DNA from: Vanrija pseudolonga
Lineage: Eukaryota; Basidiomycota; Tremellomycetes; Trichosporonales; Trichosporonaceae
Assembly (NCBI RefSeq): GCF_020906515.1
Contig: NC_085853.1
Coordinates: 2,418,001-2,482,000 of the forward strand
Length of the DNA stretch: 64,000 bases
Direction: 5' to 3'
The position numbers and the translations under genes were made by a program. The notes under the pieces were generated by a model. That model made no database searches and had not been told where the DNA came from. It saw only the letters and a program-made list of their open reading frames with translations. Positions 54,196 to 64,000 of this stretch are shown here, one piece after another. The stretch's first letter is position 1. Each line of letters opens with the position of its first letter.

Positions 54196-56018
54196 CTAGA
54201 GCTTGGCCACGGTGACCTCTGGCTGTCCCTTGGCCTGGTATGCCATCTTTCCGAAAAAGTCGAACGGCGCGCGATCAGGCGACGCGTGCGCGCTGCTTGC
54301 CTGGCCGAGGGCGGCACGAGCGGCGATACCCTGGGCGATGATCGCCAGACGGAAGAGCATCCAGGAGCGGACCCACTCGAAGCGCTGCGTGGGCCACTGG
54401 CGAGGGGCGGGCACAGGGCCGGGGACGCGGCCGGCGAGCGCCTCGCGCGAGCGGTTCGCCTCGGACGCGTGCCAGAGGTAGCCCTCGTTCATGCCCGCGA
54501 CCCACCACTGCTCGAGCACGTCGGACGTAGGGATGCCCGTCTGGCTCGACGGCAGGCCCTTGAGGCCAAGAACGAGGTTGGACGTGCCGCTCGACTTCTT
54601 GGTGAGCTCGCGGCGGTCCTCGTCCGACACGGGCGGGAACGAGAAGGGGATGAGCATGTTGCCGAGGTCGGCGAGCGGCGAGCCGAGCGTGCACAGCTCC
54701 CAGTCGAGGATGCCGATGACGCGCGGCTCGGTGGGGTGGAAGACGAGGTTGTCGAGCTTGTAGTCGCCGTGGACGAGCGACGCGCCGTGCTTGACCTCGG
54801 CGGCCGACACCGTCTTGGAGCCCTGCTCATAGTAGGGCCACAGCTCGTCGGCGTGGACAACGTCGCCGAGGATACCGCCTGGGTTGGAGGGAACTGGAGC
54901 CTTGGACTGCGCGTCCGAGACGCGGTGCATGCCGACGACCTGGCGCGGGAAGTAGGGCTTCTTGATCGGGTCGGGGGCGAACGAGGCCGGGAGGCCGAGC
55001 GCCGAGATGGGGATCGAGCCGAGGAGCGCGAGGGCCTGGACGGCGGAGCGCCAGCTGGGGGTGTGTGAGCGAGGGACGGGGGACGTGACGGGGACGGGGA
55101 CGGGCACGGGCGATGGCTGATGAGATCGGCGCCGAAGTGACGTGAAGAACGCCACACGGTGGCACCGGCGCCCCTCGGCTCGCGGCGTCGCGTTCGCTCC
55201 GCGGCGCTCGTCGCAACTCACCACGCAAACCTCTCCTCCTTGGGCAAGTCGGGAATCTGCACATCCGTAAAGATCCTTCCCTTCAAAAACTCCATAATGT
55301 AGAACGGCGACCCGGCAACCTCGGGGTCCATGCAGAGCGCGTACACCTGCGGGACGGGCACGAAGCGCTCCGGGGGCGTGTCCTTGGGCAGGCGCTCGTT
55401 GAACTTGTTGAGCGCTTCGAGCATGAGGAACTCGCGGTCGACGCGGTGCGCCGTCTTGGACAGGAGCGGGCCGAGCGGCGCGCGGCGGAGCACGTAGCTC
55501 TTGTTCGGGGTCTGGAGGAGGTACGTTGGGTTCGACTGGCCGAACTGGGGCGTGTTAGTGGGTGTGGTGTGATGGGGGGGGGGGTTGAGCCGCGGGTGCG
55601 GCGTTGACGTCGGCATCGGCGTAGCTGCACGCTGCCGTTGGGCTTGCCTGAGCCGACGGCGTTCTACCAGCTTGTCCGGTGGCTTGTGAACCGGTCCTCG
55701 CTGCAAGCCCACGGCAGCCGACAGCCGGCACGGCGGTGATCGCAGGGTCACGCGCCGCCGCGGGTGTGTCGACCCGGCGGCCAGCCTCTCGGCGCCATCG
55801 CAGCCGGCGTGCTCCCGCCCGCCCGGCGTCGCACAACCTCGTGCCCCTCGCGACACTCGCTCTCGTTGCACACTTACCCCGAACTGCTTGACGGTAATCG
55901 GCCCCGCAAAGCCCTTGACATTCTTCTCCAAGAAGGGCTGCAGCTTGTCGAGCGAGAGGGGCGCGCGGACGTCGCCGTACGCCTGGCCGTCCTTTGTGCG
56001 GGTTCCGGGTACTGCCAT
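54196..56018 (-). CDS. Aminoglycoside phosphotransferase-fold protein (ACAD10/11 N-domain-like), 3 exons
   Basis: Exons (minus) 55878-56018, 55222-55544 and 54196-55054 give 440 residues. The fold is that of APH/choline-kinase-like phosphotransferases: VKQFGFGQSNPTYLLQTPNK, YVLRRAPLGPLL (ATP-binding Lys/Arg region), REFLMLEALNKF, the catalytic loop SLVHGDYKLDNLVFHP (His about 250, Asp two residues on) and the metal-binding GILDWELCTLGSPLADLG. In animals this domain is fused to an acyl-CoA dehydrogenase and phosphorylates 4-hydroxy acids for beta-oxidation; fungi often have it alone. That substrate is inference. Intron 1 is 333 nt, about seven times the usual length here. An upstream in-frame ATG at 56054 would add 12 residues. 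Confidence 0.85.
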
Positions 56019-57021
56019 GGTGTGTGTGTTGTCGATGCTAACGATGCAATGCAACTGTCGTGCGAGTGAGTGTGAAGAAAGTGTGAGCGACGACGACGGC
56101 TAGAGTTGTGGGGGCCAGATGCTGCTAGTGGGAGTCGGCGCGGTGTGACTTGCCGGCTGCCGGGCTCTTATAAAGTCGGGTGTGGCCAGTTGCCGGCCGG
56201 CGGGGAGGAGCCACAGCCAGCCAGCGACCACTGTCAGCCATCTTACGTGACTGCACCACTGTCAGCACTTTGTGCACACTCTATTCACGGCGCGGAGCAG
56301 CCGATTGCCTACGAGACGCGTCTAGTACATCCGGAGCGTGGTGGACACATGCATGCTGCTGCTAGCCCGTCAGGCCTGCTGCACACAACGCACGCATCGC
56401 GGCAGAGCCGAGATGCCGACGCCATCGCCGTCTGCCCCAGCTGCCTGCCTGCCGGCCCAATGCCTCCAATACCGGCGGCAACGACTGACTACGCATCTCA
56501 CGTCACAACGCCGTCGTCGCCGTCGACAGCCGGTGATGCGTCTGATCTGATATGGCATCTAACAGCGTCTAAGTAAGGATAAGCGTCGAGGGATGCCTCG
56601 TCAGTCGGCAGTCACCACCACCCACCCAACTCGACTGATCGGCTCCAACCGGCCAGGCCGGGGGGTACAAACCCCACCCACGAGCATGGTCATCATTGCC
56701 GGCAAGCCGACTGCTGCTTCTAACAAGGCAGCACCAGCAACACTATGCCACAACCATATCCAGCAGGACCACCTCACGAGCACCTCATTTCTAGTGTTAC
56801 CACCGCTCTTGGCCTCACCTCATCCACACCGCATCACCAGAGCAATACACCTCCCTGGTGCCCCCAGTCATGCGCGCCTCCTTCATGTACCCCGAGCCAG
56901 CAGCTCGTGCCGCAAACGAGTTTCTGCGACTGCCCAGCAGCGCCACGAGGACTGGCGCGCCGAGACCAGCTCTGCCGCACGCCATGAACCACTGTTAAAC
57001 CGTCTATACATCGCCGTCCCA
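56019..57021. other. Upstream region of the phosphotransferase-fold gene
   Basis: About 1 kb between its ATG and the 3' end of EMC6, both on the minus strand. An ttataa sequence lies near 56168. No gene was recognised. Confidence 0.5.
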
Positions 57022-57674
57022 CTAGTCATACACTGTCCGTCAGCCCCACCCCCAAAAGCGCACTCACCATGAATCAAAGCATACCCGCCAATCCAGAACA
57101 ACAAGAACCCGAGCAGATTCTCCTGCCCAAGGCCCATGAGCTCGACCCAGCCCTTCCACGAGGCCACGACAACGGCGCCCTGCGGCCCCGCGTCCGAGTG
57201 CGCCTGGGGCGAGTACTTGCCCACGTCAAAGTTGCACTTGACCGCGGCGACCGTCACGCCCGTCGCGACCGCCGTCGCGAGGTACAGCGCAAAGCCGGTC
57301 AGGTTTGTCAGGCCGAGGATGCCGGCTATCGCGCCCGAGAAGCACGCTGTGAGCTGCGCGTGTTAGCCGAGTCGCGCGCGCGGGGTGGGGCGGGCGGGCC
57401 GGGGGAGGAAGGTGGGAGGTGCGTTGTTGCAGGCGAACGGGCGACGGGCCCGCCTGCAGGCTTGCGCAAACCACAGCCAGCGCAAGCACGCTACCTCCTG
57501 CTTCGCTCACGCGGCGGCACGCTCGCTGCGCTCGCGTTGCCGCGTGCGTTCGTTCCAACTCACCGTCGCAACACTCCCAATCACGCTCGTGTTGTGCGTC
57601 GCGCTGGGGGGATACAGCGCCGACGCGGCCGGCGAGAACTGGGATTTGGAGATGGGCGCTGCTGATGGGTCCAT
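57022..57674 (-). CDS. EMC6: ER membrane protein complex subunit 6, 3 exons
   Basis: Exons (minus) 57564-57674, 57068-57353 and 57022-57032 give 135 residues. EMC6 is a core membrane subunit of the ER insertase that inserts tail-anchored and polytopic proteins. The diagnostic block FSGAIAGILGLTNLTGFALY matches the SG..AGILGLTGL.GF motif of the family, and the third helix NLLGFLLFWIGGYALIHG matches its C-terminal end. The last exon is only 11 nt (TG TAT GAC TAG), giving IHGVYD at the C-terminus, close to the MVHVY end in animals, with a 35-nt intron before it. A 210-nt first intron follows residue 37. The gene is divergent from the small gene at 57988. Confidence 0.88.
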
Positions 57675-57987
57675 CGTGCGAGTCGGTCGAGTCGAGGAGC
57701 GGAGCGACGAGCGAGCGACGGTGTCGATGCAAGGTTGTAATCTCGATCCCTTGTCGAGGTGGTGGTGGTCGGCGTCGTCACTTGTGGCGCCACGTGGAAT
57801 TGATCCCGCCGAGGTAAGTTCGACAACAAGATCTGATCAACGACAATGACCTCGAACTCGACTTGACAACAACAACAACATCGACTCCAAGACGCCGCGA
57901 CAGCCCGACGCACCAAGCACGACGCCGACGCCGAGCCCAAGACCTACCCCTCACCGCTCGCCCACCCCCCACCCCCCACAACCCGCC

Positions 57988-58392
57988 ATGCCCGCCATGC
58001 CCGCCCCTACGCCCCGCGAGATGCGCTCCACGACCGCCGAGTCGGCCTCGGCGTCGAGCGCGACCATCACGGCGGCGGACACGCCCCGGCGTCGTCCTCA
58101 GCCGTTGCAAGTTAAGGGCACACTTGGCGCGCTAGAATCGCCGCGCCGAGAGCTCTACTCGCCAGCGCCGCCGGCCTCGGTACGCCGCCGTGAGCCGGAG
58201 ACAAGCTGACCCCCCTAGGTCCGCGCCTCGGTGCCCCCCTCCCCCGGCTCCACCGTCCTCTCCGCCACGCCCTCCGAACCCTCCGAACCCGCGCCCCCCG
58301 TGCTCGTGTTCCGCGCCGACCCGCGCCTTGGGACGTGTTTCGAGGCGCTGCCCGAAGGCGGGGACGAGGTGCGCGCCCTGTTTGGCGTCTAG
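57988..58392 (+). CDS. Small protein of unknown function, 2 exons
   Basis: Exons 57988-58179 and 58219-58392 (39-nt intron, GTACGC to CTAG, phase 0) give 121 residues. The N-terminal half is disordered, Ser/Thr/Ala/Pro-rich with basic patches (TPRRRPQPLQVKGTLGALES, then PRRELYSP). The C-terminal end, VLVFRADPRLGTCFEALPEG with GDEVRALFGV after it, is hydrophobic and looks like the conserved part. I do not recognise the family with confidence. A second in-frame ATG at 57997 is possible. It shares a 314-bp divergent promoter with EMC6. Confidence 0.6.
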
Positions 58393-58801
58393 CCTCGGCG
58401 TGGCGTGGCGCCGAGGCGGCCAAGTGGCCAAGCCGCGCAGTCGCATCGGCGTGACTGTGCATCGCTTGGCCCTGTTCAATTCAACACTACTAGCATTGTT
58501 ACACTGCATTCTACACATGTATACTTCATCTGGGCGGCAGGGGGCTCGGTGGCTTGGTGGCTGGGCATGTCGTGTGCCTCGCCACAGTAGAAAGAAACAA
58601 AATCGTAACTCATCCTCGGCCTTACGCCTCGCGCCCTCGCGTCGCGAGGACGCTCGGCTCGTCGATGCAACAATGATAACATACATGGCTACAAAGTCCA
58701 TGTGAAGGACGCCGCAGCAGGCCAGCTTGGCGCGGCGTGGAGCGCCGAGGCCAGCTGCTGACGCTCTCGCGGCAATGTGTGTGCCGCTCTGGCGCCGACG
58801 C

Positions 58802-60145
58802 TTAAACCAGCACGGCGCTGATGGCAACGCCGACGATGGCGACGACAAGGCCGAGGCCCGCAGGCGTGGCGCCCATGGCGGCGCCGGGCTTGTTGGACGA
58901 CACCGACATGGAGGGGCTGGCCGGGCCAGTGCCGCTAGCACCAGCACTGCCCGTTGCGCTGATGCTGCCGGGGGTGATAGAGTTCGTGGGCGCGGCGACG
59001 CCGTTGAGCTGGGCAGCGGCAACAAACGGCGCGTTGCCGTTGCTGTCATAGTAGTCGAGGAGGATAATGTTGGGGTTGCGCTGGTAGAGCAGGACGCAGT
59101 TGTTGACGTGGAAGCCGATCGAGCCGGGGCCGGTAGCCGCGTTGGTCTCGTTGAGCTTGTCCTTGTCGGGGATGAAGGCGACGTTGCCGAGAATGTTCCA
59201 CGTCTTGTCGAGGAAGTGGTTGATCATGTACATCTTCTGGTTGGGCGAGGGGCCAGTGTTGCTCGAGCGGTTGACGGCGCAGCCCCACTCCTGGTCGACA
59301 ACGTTGTAGGCGTCCTCCCACATGTTGGTGAACTCGTCAATGAGGTACGGGACAGCGGTAAAGTCGGCATTGTAGTTGAGGAAGGTGACGAGGTTGGTGC
59401 CGGCGTCGATGAGGCTGCCGAGCGTCGGCCAGTCCGAGATGGTGTTGGAGGCGGCCTTGGGGACGAAGCTCTTCTTGTCGAGGCCGGCCGTCTGGAACGC
59501 CGAAGCAAAGGCGGTAGCGGGGAGGTTGTCAATGTTGACGAGGACGAGGGTGACGACTGCGGGGGTTAGTGGGCGTGACTTGGGCCCAAACTCACCCTCG
59601 TTGGGGTTGGCATCGAGCCACGTCTTGACCTTTGTCAGGTAGTCTGACAGGAGGCCGGCGTCGAGGAGCGCACACGACGTGTGGCACAGGTGGATGCCGC
59701 TCGACGTGTTGTGCGTCTGGATCTGGAGGGCGCGAATGCCGTCGTTCTGAGCGAGGGAGCGAGGTGGTTAGCAACTACCCAACCCTGGCAATCAAAACAA
59801 GGCGGGTTGGTGTCATGGTGTCATGGTGTTTAGGGTAGGTGGTCACCGTGACGCGGAATTGACCAGACAGGCAATTGTCAGGCGCGTGCAATTGGCAGTC
59901 TGGGGCTAGCCCGAGACACGTCCACCACCAACACCCCCTGCAGCCCCACTCACCAGCTGCGCCGTCACATCCTTGTCCTGGTTGTCGGTGATGCTCTGGC
60001 CGACGGCGTACGAGTCGTGGGCGCCAATGTACGTGACGTTGGAGTAGAGGCGGGTGCAGAGCGACGCGTCGCCGTTGCACACTGACGCCGCGAGGGCCGG
60101 GAGGGCGAGGAGCGGCGCGAGTGCGAGGGCGATGGAGAAGCGCAT
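58802..60145 (-). CDS. Secreted PLC-like phosphodiesterase with GPI-type tail, 3 exons
   Basis: Exons (minus) 59954-60145, 59596-59746 and 58802-59556 give 365 residues. Signal peptide MRFSIALALAPLLALPALA, then the TIM-barrel PLC-like fold: VTYIGAHDSYAV with catalytic-type His43, NDGIRALQIQTHNTSSGIHL, LCHTSCALLDAGLL, VKTWLDANPNEVVTLVLVNI and FVPKAASNTISDWPTLGSLI. The C-terminus is Ser/Thr/Gly-rich and ends in a hydrophobic stretch (LGLVVAIVGVAISAVLV) without charge, a likely GPI signal. The family includes PI-PLC X-type enzymes that cleave phosphatidylinositol or GPI; activity of this member is not shown. Intron 1 is 207 nt. It is divergent from the lipase gene with 1.5 kb between. Confidence 0.85.
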
Positions 60146-61657
60146 GATGGTGGTGGTGGTGGTGAGATGTGTGATGGGGTTGTGATGGGGAAGGCGAGGG
60201 GGTGGTTATGAATGAATGTCGTGTGGCGAGGGGGCGCGAGCGCGGTGCAGCAGTGACGATCTCGAAGCCGGGGCGAAGGAGTCGAAGGCTACAGTTCGTC
60301 GCGGCTCTGTAGAGAGCAAAGGGAGGAAGAGGAGGAGAGGAGAGAGAGAGAAGAGGAGCAAGAAGAAGAGGAGACGACGAGGTTGATTTACGTCTCGTGT
60401 GGTGGGTGGTGGTGGTGGTGCAAATGCGGTGCTTGGCGGTTGCAGGGCGAGGCGAGGCGCGACCGACGAGGCGAGGCTGCGGCGGGGAACGGGGCACGCG
60501 CGGGGGCCGAAGAGGGCAAAAGTGACTGACTGATCACCAAACGAGTGATGGCGAGGACGAAGAGGGTGCAAGCTGCGTGTCGTGCGTGTCGATGTGTCGT
60601 CGATGCAGCAACAACGATGCGGTGCGATGTAAATGAGATGCAAGGCGAGGTACAAGTGCGACAACCAAAACACTGCCATCGTGCCGTGCCCGTCGTGGCG
60701 CGCATCGCAGCCCGCAGCCCTCAACGGCTACGTCGGCCACAACACTGCAACCCGTAGCTTGTTTTTCTGACCGAGCCTTGCTTGCTTGCGTGCCCCTCGA
60801 TCGAATCTGGCCGGCCCATCAACAAGGACAGTTTGGGGCCTTGGCGATGCATCTCAGACCCTTCCTTGTCCTCGTCCTGCTCTCTCTCTCGTCATGCTGC
60901 CTGTGCACCCTCGCTGCCGCTGCCGTCGTCGTCGCCTCTGTCGTCGTCCCAGTTCTTGTCTTTGCCCCGCGTGCCCCTGTTTTCGTTCCTCGCCGCGCCT
61001 TTTTTCACGCGCAGCGCGTCGGTAGGGTGCTACGAGTGACGGCGGAAGCAAATTCGCCACGTAGTCCAGATCTGTCACGGGGTGACTACTACCGTGGGAA
61101 ACCCAGCCACGTGGCCTTACTCGGCGTCTGTGCGTCACTTTCACCCTGCAGCCCCAACAAAAGTTGAACGTGGGCGGCGACAGGGAACGTGTGGTGCGCA
61201 AAGCTAATGGATATTTGATGCCGTTAATCGGGTTTATGCGGGAGGGTGTTTTTACTAATTGCCGAGGCTAATTCCCGATTAGGAATTGGCTCCACTGCAC
61301 CGCTGGCTGCCCCTTATTCCCCAGCAGTCATCATCCAACGTGGACAAGTCATGTGCACTGTAGAGTGGGTTGACTATTAAAGTCAACAAAGCACCACCCC
61401 AGCAACCGCCAACAACACCCAGCCACAACATCAACAACATCAACAACAACACTCCTCCCCCACACTCACTGGCATCACACACACATCACTAGGGCACCAG
61501 CGCGCATCCCATCATCACTCACACCGAGCTCGCTGGCTGCCCCCTCCCTCCCTACCACCTCCGCCACCGCTCCCCCGCCCAAGCTCCGCTCCACTCCATC
61601 GCCGACTTGGCCGGCTTACGCACACGCACCGCCACCCACCCAGCACACTTCGCCACC
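60146..61657. promoter_or_regulatory. Divergent upstream region of the PLC-like and lipase genes
   Basis: No gene is supported. An inverted pair taatcggg (61225-61232) and cccgatta (61274-61281) lies about 380-430 bp before the lipase ATG, next to an aattcc...ggaatt palindrome (61270-61287). Such palindromic GC/AT motifs could be transcription-factor sites. A purine-rich stretch occurs at about 60310-60375 on the plus strand. Confidence 0.4.
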
Positions 61658-63630
61658 ATGCCCGCGACGCTCTCGCCGTTCCGCTACATCCAAGTAGCGC
61701 GCTACCTCCTGCAGTGGTGGCTCGAAACCGCCCCCGGCTTTGAGGCGCGCCGTCGCGCAGCCCAGGCAAAGGCCGCTCAGCTCATCTACGCGCCCCGCTT
61801 GCGCCGGTTTGCCGCCGCGCCAGCGATGCACGCCGCGCTCGACGAGGACGAGATGGGCGGCGGCGCACGCCAAAAGGTGCGCACGACGTCGCCGAGGCGC
61901 TCCGTCGCAGAACGCCTCGCACCCCCGCCAGAGGCCGAGATCGGCCTCCCGCCCAATACGGACCCGGCAGAGGGACCCGCCCGCCCACCACAACAACCCA
62001 GCCTCACACCCCAGGACCATACCGAGATCTACCGCCTCATGAACGACCAGCGCGCCTTCCTCCCCGGCGCGATGCAGCCCCCGCGCGAGATCATTGTGCT
62101 GTGCCACGGTGCGTTGTCGTTGTCGTGGTCGTCATGGGGCCTTGGTGGAACGACGACGGGCGGTTACTAACGCTCCGCACAGGTCTCTACGGCTTTTCCA
62201 CGGCTACGCCTATCCCACTGTTCCCGTCGCTCAAGCTCCACTACTGGGCTTCGGTGCTCGATGTCCTCCGCGACCGCATGGGTGCCAAGGTTGTAGTCGT
62301 TGGCGTCAAAGGGTGAGTTTCGGCGCGCGTCGCACATCGCACATCTTTGCCGCGTTGAATTTCGGCCGGAGTGCCGTACAACGTGGTGCACATGTGCTTG
62401 TGCCTGGACCGGACAACCATCATTGCACCCACTGACACTCCTTGCAGCACTGGCTCGATTCAAGAACGCGCAGAACAGATGCACGCATTCCTCAAGTCGT
62501 ACTTGCCCAAAGGCGTCGGCGTCAACTTTGTCGCCCACAGCATGGGTGGACTGGACGCCCGGCACCTGATATCCACAATCAAGCCGACGGAATACAAGCC
62601 ACTCAGCCTCACCACGATTGCGACGCCACACCGCGGCTCGCCGTTCATGGACTGGTGCGCCGCCAACATTGGCGTCGGCACGGAACACTCGGGCTCGGGA
62701 AGCCCCCCGCAACTCCCCTTCTCGCTCGACTCGCCCCTCCTCATCCGTGACAGCGCCGGCAAGGCAAAGGCCGGCGGTGGCCAGCCCGACACCCTCGCAT
62801 CCTTCACCTCTGGCCTCACAAACTACCTGCTCAAGATCTTCGACTCGCCCGCCTACTCCAACCTCACGACCTCGTACCTCCGCGACGTTTTCAACCCGTC
62901 CACACCCGATGACCCCAACGTCAAGTACATGTCGGTGGCTGGACGCTTGGCCAAAATGTCGGTTCTGCACCCATTGTGGTTCCCCAAGCTCGTGCTGGAT
63001 TCCGCCGCCGAGAAGGGCTTCCCCGCTGGAGAAACGATTCCGGGACAGCACTACCAGGGCAACGACGGCCTCGTGTCGGTCGCCTCGGCCAAGTGGGGCG
63101 ACTTCATGGGCGTCGTCGACGGGTGCCACCATTGGGACCTGCGCGGCGAGGGCGGTCTCTGGCCCCAGGGCGGCTCGCTTCGTGACGCGCCCACGGGCAG
63201 ACCAGACGAGACCAAGCCCGGCGGCTGGGACTGGCAGGGCGGTGTCGGCGGTGCTCTGGGGCTGCGAGACGGACCCAACGGCGCCGGCGAGGCTTGCGCA
63301 ACAGGCGAGGGCGTCGAGGTGCCCACCGGCAGACGGGATCAGCAGCTCGACCCCGCGCAGCACAAGCGCGACCTCGCCACGGCGAGAGCCATGAGCCCCG
63401 TCTCGGAGCGTCCCAAGCGCAGTAACGACTCGTGGGACCTCGCCCAGGTCGGCCAGTTGATCGACTGGGTCGGCGACCTCTTCCCCGGCGACAAGAAGCA
63501 GGACGAGAAGACGCACCAGATGGCCGACGCGACCAAGGAGCATGCCGGCAAGAAGATTGTCCGCGAGAAGTTTGATCTCGCCCGGTTCTACGGCGGCTTG
63601 ATGCTTCGCTTGCGCGAGGAAGGCCTTTGA
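61658..63630 (+). CDS. Alpha/beta-hydrolase lipase, 3 exons
   Basis: Exons 61658-62108, 62183-62312 and 62448-63630 give 587 residues. The N-terminal 130 residues are Arg/Ala/Pro-rich and may carry a targeting segment (FRYIQVARYLLQWWLE). The catalytic domain has IIVLCHGLYGF (oxyanion region), GTGSIQERAEQM, the nucleophile elbow NFVAHSMGGLDARHL (Ser about 225), LTTIATPHRGSPFMDW, NDGLVSVASAKWGDF (acid region) and VDGCHHWDL (His). This layout is that of fungal lipases related to triacylglycerol lipase and mitochondrial lipase genes. A long disordered insert lies near 510-560 before the helical C-terminus. No signal peptide is seen, so action on intracellular lipid is more likely than secretion. 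Confidence 0.86.
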
Positions 63631-64000
63631 GATCCTGTCAACATACACGGACCGTTGTAACATTAGAGAGAGGGGGAGGGGTGCCGCTCGGCATTTAATA
63701 GCATGGCATCGGAAAGAAGTAATAGCATAGGGAAGTGTTGTTGGACTGCATGCACGCATAGCATTGAGGTGGGTGCAAGTGGTCGGCATAGGCAATGTGG
63801 TCAGTAGTCACTGCAAGGTTTCGCACCCCATCGGCCTCCTCGCGCCGGCCCCTGGCGGGGCCGCGCTCCACCATCGTCGGAGCTATGCGTGTGTCGCGCT
63901 CGCTGCATGCGCATACTAGATACACTGGGCTATGGGAGCTCACGCCGCTGCCCAGAATGGAAACTCTAATCAATGGTGTAATGTCTGTCAACGTCGTCTA
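63631..64000. other. 3' flank of the lipase gene to the window edge
   Basis: 370 bp with no supported gene; gagagaggggga near 63665 is a short purine run. Confidence 0.45.

Noticed and set aside
62167-63795. 542-codon open frame antisense to the lipase gene
   Set aside because: It covers the lipase coding strand, with no recognised domain or start context; the lipase motifs on the plus strand are decisive.

Overview
The window is GC-rich nuclear DNA of a basidiomycete, most likely a tremellomycete yeast of the Trichosporonales type. The evidence is protein-level resemblance (La, TGS1, PRI1, argininosuccinate synthase, EMC6), very short introns (mostly 35-60 nt) with GTGAGT-like donors and CTGAC/CTAAC branch-like sequences just before the acceptor, several micro-exons, and mostly compact intergenic gaps. 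No bacterial, organellar or viral features were recognised, and no rRNA, tRNA or CRISPR. Exon junctions were read by eye from frame continuity and consensus sites, so single junctions could be wrong.

Layout. 1-2.8 kb: the 5' part of a secreted surface-protein gene running off the left edge, then an unrelated secreted protein. 3.9-13.6 kb: a housekeeping block with an arginine methyltransferase (PRMT3-like), the DNA primase catalytic subunit (PRI1), a flavin-reductase-domain protein, an Mrr-like nuclease-fold protein (RRG7-like), the cap trimethylguanosine synthase (TGS1) and argininosuccinate synthase (ARG1). TGS1 and ARG1 share a divergent promoter with three E-boxes in 28 bp. 13.6-23.1 kb: a tandem array, all on the minus strand, of six genes for small secreted, probably GPI-anchored proteins, plus an exon-1 relic and an exon-4 relic. 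The six have the same four-exon design and related promoters. This is the most distinctive part of the window.

24-28.9 kb: two MFS transporters (Dal5-like anion:cation symporter, then DHA1-like). 29-42.1 kb: a PRKRIP1-like protein, a large RGG-rich low-complexity protein, an M14 carboxypeptidase of ECM14 type, an alpha/beta hydrolase, a small membrane protein, a charged coiled-coil protein and the La RNA chaperone. 43-48.8 kb: a kelch-like single-pass membrane protein and a third MFS transporter. 48.8-54.2 kb: about 5.4 kb with no gene I can support, unusual for this genome. 54.2-63.6 kb: an aminoglycoside-phosphotransferase-fold protein, EMC6, a small unknown protein, a secreted PLC-like phosphodiesterase with a GPI-type tail, and a lipase.

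Apart from the tandem array there is no sign of an operon-like unit. Surface and secreted proteins (tandem family, M14 peptidase, PLC-like enzyme, kelch protein, the 1.7 kb gene) and transporters are prominent, next to conserved RNA-metabolism genes (TGS1, La, PRKRIP1-like).
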